The position numbers and the translations under genes were made by a program. A DNA stretch of 64,000 nucleotides from Arenibacter antarcticus (lineage in GTDB: Bacteria; Bacteroidota; Bacteroidia; Flavobacteriales; Flavobacteriaceae), in the NCBI RefSeq assembly GCF_041320605.1, contig NZ_CP166679.1, positions 1,860,001-1,924,000 on the forward strand, read 5' to 3'. Under the pieces are notes generated by a model. That model had not been told where the DNA came from. It ran no database searches and worked only from the letters and a program-made list of their open reading frames with translations. Shown piece by piece: positions 58,701 to 64,000 of the stretch; positions within the stretch are counted from its first letter, which is position 1, and each line of letters starts with the position of its first letter.

Positions 58701-59162
58701 ATAAATAATATTGATTATAAAAACTTTGATCTACGTATAATGACAAATTATACGATAGGGGGTTATGCATTTAGCTCGTTTGGTAGAAATGTAACCTCAG
58801 ATGGATTAAATATAATGAGCGAAAATCAATCTGTTAACCAATTGGACCGGTGGCAGGAACAAGGAGATTTGGCGCTGTCGCCTAAACCGCTTTGGGGAAT
58901 AAGCACCCAATCCGTAATGAATTCTACAAGGTTCTTATATAGTAAAACCAATATTAAGTTGCAGAACATCTCTTTGGGATACTCCCTGAATAATGATATA
59001 GCCCAATCCCTAGGCTTCAAGGCAGTTCAATTTACATTAATTGGCGACAATTTAATAGTATGGACCCCTTATGACAAAGCGGATAGGAATTCATATAAAA
59101 ACAATATGAGCGGATATCCAATGGAACAAACAATATCCCTAGGGCTTAACGCCACTTTCTAA
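55785..59162 (+). CDS. SusC/RagA-type TonB-linked receptor with STN domain
   Basis: 1125 residues. Order: long N-terminal signal (ends near 'APLQAAEH'), STN (secretin/TonB N-terminal) domain at about 48-125 ('[18 protein letters not shown]'), carboxypeptidase-like domain at about 145-225 ('[18 protein letters not shown]'), plug at about 230-370 ('[19 protein letters not shown]', '[29 protein letters not shown]', in parts), then the SusC-type barrel. The STN domain means it reports substrate binding to the FecR protein. With the SusD protein it forms a pedal-bin importer in the outer membrane. The TonB-energised substrate is not known; the M16 peptidase downstream suggests peptides rather than glycans. 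Confidence 0.95.
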   Translation: [1125 protein letters not shown]

Positions 59163-59173
59163 ATTTTAATAGT

Positions 59174-60607
59174 ATGAAATTCAGACAATTATTTATAACA
59201 ACAATTTGCGCATTTGCTTTAACTAGCTGTGATAGCTTTTTAGAGGTAGAAGAGGTTGGAAAATCTTCAATACCTGTATTTTTCACTGATATGAATGGGG
59301 TAAGGGCTGCCATTCCAGGGGCATATAGTTCGGTTTATTCCTACTACGACTTTGGGTATGTACTGTATCCCGATGTGACAGGGGATATGTTAAGGTTGAA
59401 TATTGTTGGCGAGGATACTAAAATGGTGTCCGAATACAATTATAATGCAACCCCTGAGGATGAAATTACTCCTGTAGGTCGTATTTGGAGGGATGCATAT
59501 GAAGCATTGGCCAATGTAAACAATATCATAGAATACTATCCTTCCCTTCTAGAAAAATTCCCCCAAAATGTTAACGAGCTTGCCGGGATAAGAGCAGAAG
59601 CCCTTTTCTTGAGAGCACTAATTCACTTTGATCTGGTAAAAGTGTATGCACAGCCATATAATTTTACACCAGATGCATCGCATCCTGGAATTCCTGTTTT
59701 GTTAAAAACTCCTGGACCAAACACTATAACTGGTAGGAATACCGTAGCAGAAACCTATGCACAGATAATAACAGACTTAAAGGAATCAGCCACTTTATTT
59801 GATACTGGGAACGGAACCGGGAACGGGTCCAATTACTATGCTTCAAAATTGGCCGTTCATAGTTTGCTATCTAGGGTATCCCTATATATGGAAAATTGGT
59901 CCGATGCAGCTAGTTATGCAACCCTTGTAATTAATGAAATAGCGCTGTCCAAAGGGCAGGACTATTTAAATATGTTTAATACTATAGCTACCTCCGATGA
60001 AACTATATTTAGGTTAAGCGGAAAGTTAAAAAAATCTACAATTGGAACATTTTACAACTTAAGCAACCCTACTGGTTTTGCGGATGTTAAACTGGTAAAC
60101 CTATTGAATGAAAATCCAGAAGACCTTAGATTGCAATTAATACAGCAAGCTCCAGGAGACCAAACAGCCCCTACATTAAAATATTATAAACCAGGAATCT
60201 CAGAAGGGGAACTGCAACATGATATTTTAATTTTTAGGGTTTCAGAATTGTACCTGATCAGGGCCGAAGCTAATGTTAATATGGACAAGACAGACTTGGC
60301 CAAAACCGATTTAAAGGCCATACAAGCAAGGGCACAACAGAAAGAAGTTTCGGAAATACAAATTCTGGAAAATGAGGTCTCCGCCTTACGGGAAATGATT
60401 TGGGACGAAAAAGCAAAGGAGTTTTGTTTTGAAGGCCATAGATTATTTGACTTAACCAGAACAAAACAGGATATGGTAAGGGATAATGCTTCCACTTCGA
60501 GTATAAAAGAAGTCCAATATCCAAATTATAGGTTTGTACTTCCAATCCCACAAACAGAACTGAACGCAAATAAAAATATAATCCAAAACACTGGTTACCA
60601 AGAGTAA
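59174..60607 (+). CDS. SusD/RagB-type substrate-binding lipoprotein
   Basis: 477 residues. The lipobox 'LTSC' (Cys19) marks it as an outer-membrane lipoprotein. The SusD fold is recognised by the N-terminal 'FLEVEEVGKS', the TPR-like helices ('ALFLRALIHFDLVKVYAQPYN') and the C-terminal 'EFCFEGHRLFDLTRT' and 'YRFVLPIPQTELNAN' motifs. It caps the SusC-like barrel and captures substrate. It starts 11 bp after the receptor gene, so expression is coupled. No glycan-active enzyme is nearby. Confidence 0.95.
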   Translation: MKFRQLFITTICAFALTSCDSFLEVEEVGKSSIPVFFTDMNGVRAAIPGAYSSVYSYYDFGYVLYPDVTGDMLRLNIVGEDTKMVSEYNYNATPEDEITPVGRIWRDAYEALANVNNIIEYYPSLLEKFPQNVNELAGIRAEALFLRALIHFDLVKVYAQPYNFTPDASHPGIPVLLKTPGPNTITGRNTVAETYAQIITDLKESATLFDTGNGTGNGSNYYASKLAVHSLLSRVSLYMENWSDAASYATLVINEIALSKGQDYLNMFNTIATSDETIFRLSGKLKKSTIGTFYNLSNPTGFADVKLVNLLNENPEDLRLQLIQQAPGDQTAPTLKYYKPGISEGELQHDILIFRVSELYLIRAEANVNMDKTDLAKTDLKAIQARAQQKEVSEIQILENEVSALREMIWDEKAKEFCFEGHRLFDLTRTKQDMVRDNASTSSIKEVQYPNYRFVLPIPQTELNANKNIIQNTGYQE

Positions 60608-60628
60608 TAGGTGAAAAAATAGAAAAAG

Positions 60629-61090
60629 ATGAATAAATATTTAATTCTTCTGTTATTATCTTTCCTAATAATGAGTGCCTGTGGCAAGGATGAGATTAGC
60701 ACTTATGACGAACCCTTTGTCCATATAAATTTTAACAAACAAGAGAATCTGAATATTAGGTCCAATAGAAAGGATGTGGTGTCTTATTATGTTTACTTAA
60801 GCTCTAAACCACTTACGGAAGACCTGTACGTAGATTACTCTTTAATTAAAGGGGATGGTCTAACAGAAGGGGTAGATTATAAGATTCTTACAACAGAAAA
60901 TCCGTTGCACTTCCCTACGGGCATTTATCAAAGACCAATACAGATACAATGGTTGGAACGTTCAGTAGACCCCACAATGGATAACACGCTAACAATTAAG
61001 TTAGACTCCAATAACTTATCCATCTCTACAGGCTTGCCTGGACCAAGTCATAATCAAAGTAAATTAATGTTTAAAAAAGTAAATAATTAA
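60629..61090 (+). CDS. Small surface lipoprotein in SusE position
   Basis: 153 residues with lipobox 'MSAC' (Cys18). The rest is one beta-sandwich, with 'VSYYVYLSSKPLTEDLYVDYSL' (in part) and 'GVDYKILTTENPLHFPTGIYQRPI' resembling Calx-beta-like folds found in small lipoproteins next to SusD. A surface accessory for binding the same substrate is the likely role. It lies between susD and the M16 peptidase, with only four bases before the latter. Confidence 0.75.
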   Translation: MNKYLILLLLSFLIMSACGKDEISTYDEPFVHINFNKQENLNIRSNRKDVVSYYVYLSSKPLTEDLYVDYSLIKGDGLTEGVDYKILTTENPLHFPTGIYQRPIQIQWLERSVDPTMDNTLTIKLDSNNLSISTGLPGPSHNQSKLMFKKVNN

Positions 61091-61094
61091 CACA

Positions 61095-63884
61095 TTGAAA
61101 AAAATTCACCTCGGGTTCCTATTACTACTATTTACGACCAACAGTTTTTCCCAAATACTCGTACAGGATAGTGTATTAGTGAAAAAGTCACTTCCCAATG
61201 GTCTCACCTATTATATATATCCTACCGACAAGGTAAAGGGCGAAGGCCATTTCAGGCTATTGGTTAAAGTGGGGTCTGCCCAAGAAACCAAAAAGCAGCG
61301 TGGTTTAGCGCATTTTTTAGAGCATATGGCATTTAATGGCATTAAACATTTTGAAGCCAATAAATTGATAGATTTTTTGGAATCGAACGGCTCCAAATTT
61401 GGACATGATTTAAACGCACATACCTCGTTCCTAGAAACTGTTTATAAATTAAAAATACCTACCCATAATAAATCAGTGATAGATTCTACACTTTTAATTA
61501 TGTCAGATTGGGTAAACGGGATGTTATTAGATAGTACCGAGGTAGAAAAGGAAAGAGGAGTTGTATTATCTGAGTGGCTGTCAAAGCAATCTCCACAAGC
61601 TAAAAATGGGGAGGTTTTTCTAAATACTCTTTTAAACGACTCTAGATTCTCTAAGAGAAAAGTGATAGGCGATACAACAAGCCTAAAAAACTTTAAACTA
61701 GAGGAATTGCGAAATTTTTATCAAAAATGGTATGACCCTTCTTTAATGGCAGTAGCCGTTACAGGTGACGTAAACGCGGCGGAAATAGAAGCGGAAATTA
61801 TTGCGAGGTTTGGAAATATACCCGCATCCTTTCCAAAGGTAGAAATTTACAATATAGAAAATTATAAAAAAGACAGCCTAATCGTTTACAGTGACGAATG
61901 GGTGAAGAAAACAGAATTAAATCTAATTCAGCTTAGAGACCCTTTAAAAAATGTAGATAACAAAGAAGCGTATACCCACTATTTAACCCGAAGTTTGTTA
62001 AATCAACTGACCTCTCAAAGGTTCTCCTCTTTGTCCTTTAATGATCCCGTTTATAAAGATGCAAGTATTAGCGTTGGAAATTTCCTACCAGTAAAAGGAG
62101 CCTTTTACGCCTCCACAACCCTAAAGCCTGAGTTTGTTCTAGCGGGTATAGATCAATTTAATCAGCATTACAAACAAATAATGGAATATGGATTTACCCC
62201 ATCAGAAATAGAAAAGGTAAAAACAAAAATGCTACACTCTTTCCAAGGAAAGGTAAAGAGGGAACGTGTTCCGTCTGCCTCAGGGATTATGGATCAAATA
62301 AACCAAGACTTTTTCTATGGAAATAAAATCATTTCCCTACAATCTGAATTGGCCATGATAGAGGACAATTTTAGCAAGATAGATTCATTGACCTTACTAG
62401 GGGAGTTGAAAAAAACAAATGATCTGGGTAGTTTTAGATATCTTTTGACCACTAGCAACAAACTGGCCGAGAATTTACCCGAAACCCCTGTCTTGTTTTC
62501 ACATATCCATAATCGAGATAGTATTAGCGTTTCTCCCTATAAAAATACGGTTGTTGTCCCCGATGATCTGCTCAACATTACTCCTAATTCTGGTGAGGTT
62601 GTGAAAATTAAGGAATTGTCAGAAATAGGGGCTAAAGAAATTTATTTAGACAATGGCGCCCTTGTTATTTATAAGAAAATAGATTCTGCTGAAGACAAAA
62701 TAATAATATCAGGTTTTAAGCAAGGAGGATATTATGCGTTGGATTCTACCAATTATGTAAATGCCATGTACGCATCTCCTATTGTGTCCATTAGTGGGTA
62801 TGGAGATTTCTCAAGAGAAGCGTTAAGCGACTATTTAACGGGAAATAGTGCAAAGGTACAGTTGCTGATAGATAAAACTAGGTCTGGCTTTTCTGGAAGT
62901 GCAAACAGTAATGATGCTACTGCTCTATTTGAATTATTTTATTTAAAATCCGTTCACCCAAAGGTAGATACTACCCTTTTTGATCAAGTTAAGGATCGTA
63001 TGCTGAAATCTTTGGAAAATAAAGAAACTACTTCTAAAGATGCATTTTTTGAGGAATTAAAGTATTTGATCAGGGGAAAGGATTATACTACTAAACCTCA
63101 GACCGTTCAAAAAATACAACAAAACCTAACCATAGAGTCTATCGAGCCCATTTATAACAGTTTTTTTGGGGTAGCGGATAATTATGTTATAACCGTATTA
63201 ACGGATCAAGAATTGCCAGCTATTTTACCATTGATAAAGACCTATTTCGGAGGCTTACCAAAAGGCAACATTAGCAACTCGTATACGTACAAACCTAAAC
63301 CTATACTTAAGAAAAAGACGTCTTTGGTAAAAAATACTGGAGAGTCACCCAAATCTATAGTATCCCTTGTTTTTCAACAGGACAAGCTTCAGAGAAACAT
63401 TCCTAAACTACAAGTCGAGAACGATCTTTTAGAGTCCATTCTAAAATTAAAACTCACTAAAAGGTTAAGGGAAGAGCTTGGGGTAGTATACGGTGTAGGG
63501 GTCGCAATAAGTAGTACTAAACATCCTGTTCCTTTAAGTAGACAAACCATCAGTTTGGTCTGTAACCCAAAAGATGTGGACCTCATCACCTTCGAAATTA
63601 GGCAAATAATAGAAGGTATTGTTAATGGCGATATCGAGTTTGACCAAGATTTGATGAAGGTGAAAAACAACTTAATAAAAAACCACAAGTTAAAAAGTCA
63701 AAGTAATTCCTATTGGACAAAGGCCGTAAGAGATTATTACTTTAACGGATATCGCAAGTGGAATTTCACCAACAACTATGAGGATATGGTGCAAAGTGTA
63801 ACCCCTAAAAGCTTAAAAAAGAAAGCTAAAAAGTATTTTATAGTAACACCAGAAATAAAAGCAATCTTGAATCCAAAACCATAA
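61095..63884 (+). CDS. M16-family zinc metallopeptidase
   Basis: 929 residues after a TTG start that follows the previous stop by four bases. Signal peptide 1-20 ('NSFSQ'). The inverted zinc motif HxxEH is His73-Phe-Leu-Glu76-His77 ('LAHFLEHMAFNG'), with the third ligand Glu expected in 'EKERGVVLSEW' about 75 residues on. The second M16 half lies at about 500-929, with 'RLREELGVVYGVGVAIS', the conserved substrate-side RxxLxxxxYG-like element. As a two-domain, single-chain pitrilysin-type enzyme it would cut short peptides in the periplasm or at the surface. Its place in the operon suggests it processes what the SusCD pair imports. Confidence 0.92.
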   Translation: MKKIHLGFLLLLFTTNSFSQILVQDSVLVKKSLPNGLTYYIYPTDKVKGEGHFRLLVKVGSAQETKKQRGLAHFLEHMAFNGIKHFEANKLIDFLESNGSKFGHDLNAHTSFLETVYKLKIPTHNKSVIDSTLLIMSDWVNGMLLDSTEVEKERGVVLSEWLSKQSPQAKNGEVFLNTLLNDSRFSKRKVIGDTTSLKNFKLEELRNFYQKWYDPSLMAVAVTGDVNAAEIEAEIIARFGNIPASFPKVEIYNIENYKKDSLIVYSDEWVKKTELNLIQLRDPLKNVDNKEAYTHYLTRSLLNQLTSQRFSSLSFNDPVYKDASISVGNFLPVKGAFYASTTLKPEFVLAGIDQFNQHYKQIMEYGFTPSEIEKVKTKMLHSFQGKVKRERVPSASGIMDQINQDFFYGNKIISLQSELAMIEDNFSKIDSLTLLGELKKTNDLGSFRYLLTTSNKLAENLPETPVLFSHIHNRDSISVSPYKNTVVVPDDLLNITPNSGEVVKIKELSEIGAKEIYLDNGALVIYKKIDSAEDKIIISGFKQGGYYALDSTNYVNAMYASPIVSISGYGDFSREALSDYLTGNSAKVQLLIDKTRSGFSGSANSNDATALFELFYLKSVHPKVDTTLFDQVKDRMLKSLENKETTSKDAFFEELKYLIRGKDYTTKPQTVQKIQQNLTIESIEPIYNSFFGVADNYVITVLTDQELPAILPLIKTYFGGLPKGNISNSYTYKPKPILKKKTSLVKNTGESPKSIVSLVFQQDKLQRNIPKLQVENDLLESILKLKLTKRLREELGVVYGVGVAISSTKHPVPLSRQTISLVCNPKDVDLITFEIRQIIEGIVNGDIEFDQDLMKVKNNLIKNHKLKSQSNSYWTKAVRDYYFNGYRKWNFTNNYEDMVQSVTPKSLKKKAKKYFIVTPEIKAILNPKP

Positions 63885-63914
63885 CAAATTTTTATTAACT
63901 ATTAATTAATTATT

Positions 63915-64000
63915 ATGAAAACTATTTTAAAGAATTGGTCCCTAGTAGCCTTGAGCTTATTTATTTTTATAAGTTGCAGCTCAGATGACGTTACCACGGA
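63915..64000 (+). CDS. Start of a lipoprotein gene (cut by window end)
   Basis: 28 complete codons are visible: an N-terminal basic/hydrophobic signal and a lipobox 'FISC' followed by 'SSDDVTT'. It starts 30 bp after the M16 peptidase gene and is probably in the same operon. Function cannot be told from this fragment. Confidence 0.7.
   Translation, partial: MKTILKNWSLVALSLFIFISCSSDDVTT

Overview
The window is chromosomal DNA from a bacterium of the Bacteroidota, most likely a marine member of the Flavobacteriaceae. The evidence is a type IX secretion (T9SS) sorting domain on one protein, SusC/SusD-type and other TonB-dependent receptors, DUF4270 and DUF5689 lipoproteins, an ECF sigma/FecR pair, ATP synthase beta and epsilon genes standing alone, low to moderate GC, and promoter -7 boxes of the form TAnnTTTG. 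I do not claim a genus.

Positions 1-34.8 kb look like ordinary chromosome. In order they hold: the end of a TonB-dependent receptor with its DUF5689 lipoprotein; a PAS-rich histidine kinase with a single-domain response regulator; an ankyrin protein; an omega-amidase; a ComF/Ig-like lipoprotein pair; a coiled-coil membrane protein; glycyl-tRNA synthetase; a second TonB receptor; exonuclease III; an aldo/keto reductase; radA; a panC-panD-flippase-esterase-like operon; a one-domain starch synthase with a DUF4270 lipoprotein; glmS; a third TonB receptor with an SGNH hydrolase lipoprotein; atpD-atpC; and a glycosyltransferase-like gene. Several clear intrinsic terminators separate these units.

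Positions 35-53.6 kb are different. Two blocks of palindrome-bearing repeats (34995-35411 and about 53251-53600, same orientation, sharing one repeat type) flank about 18 kb with five consecutive genes for exported proteins of 1687, 686, 1674, 1058 and 405 residues. These are a giant beta-rich protein of no family I can name, a fibronectin-III protein, a SprB-repeat protein with a T9SS sorting tail, a TANFOR-like/Fn3 protein whose C-terminal half changes abruptly to AT-rich DNA, and a small AT-rich partner. I read this as a surface-exposed, T9SS-linked, modular (possibly polymorphic-effector) cassette. It is the most interesting part of the window.

Positions 53.9-64 kb hold an ECF sigma factor, a FecR-type anti-sigma factor, a SusC-like receptor with an N-terminal STN signalling domain, SusD, a small surface lipoprotein, an M16 zinc peptidase and the start of another lipoprotein. 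This is a self-regulated uptake locus whose peptidase suggests a peptide or protein substrate.
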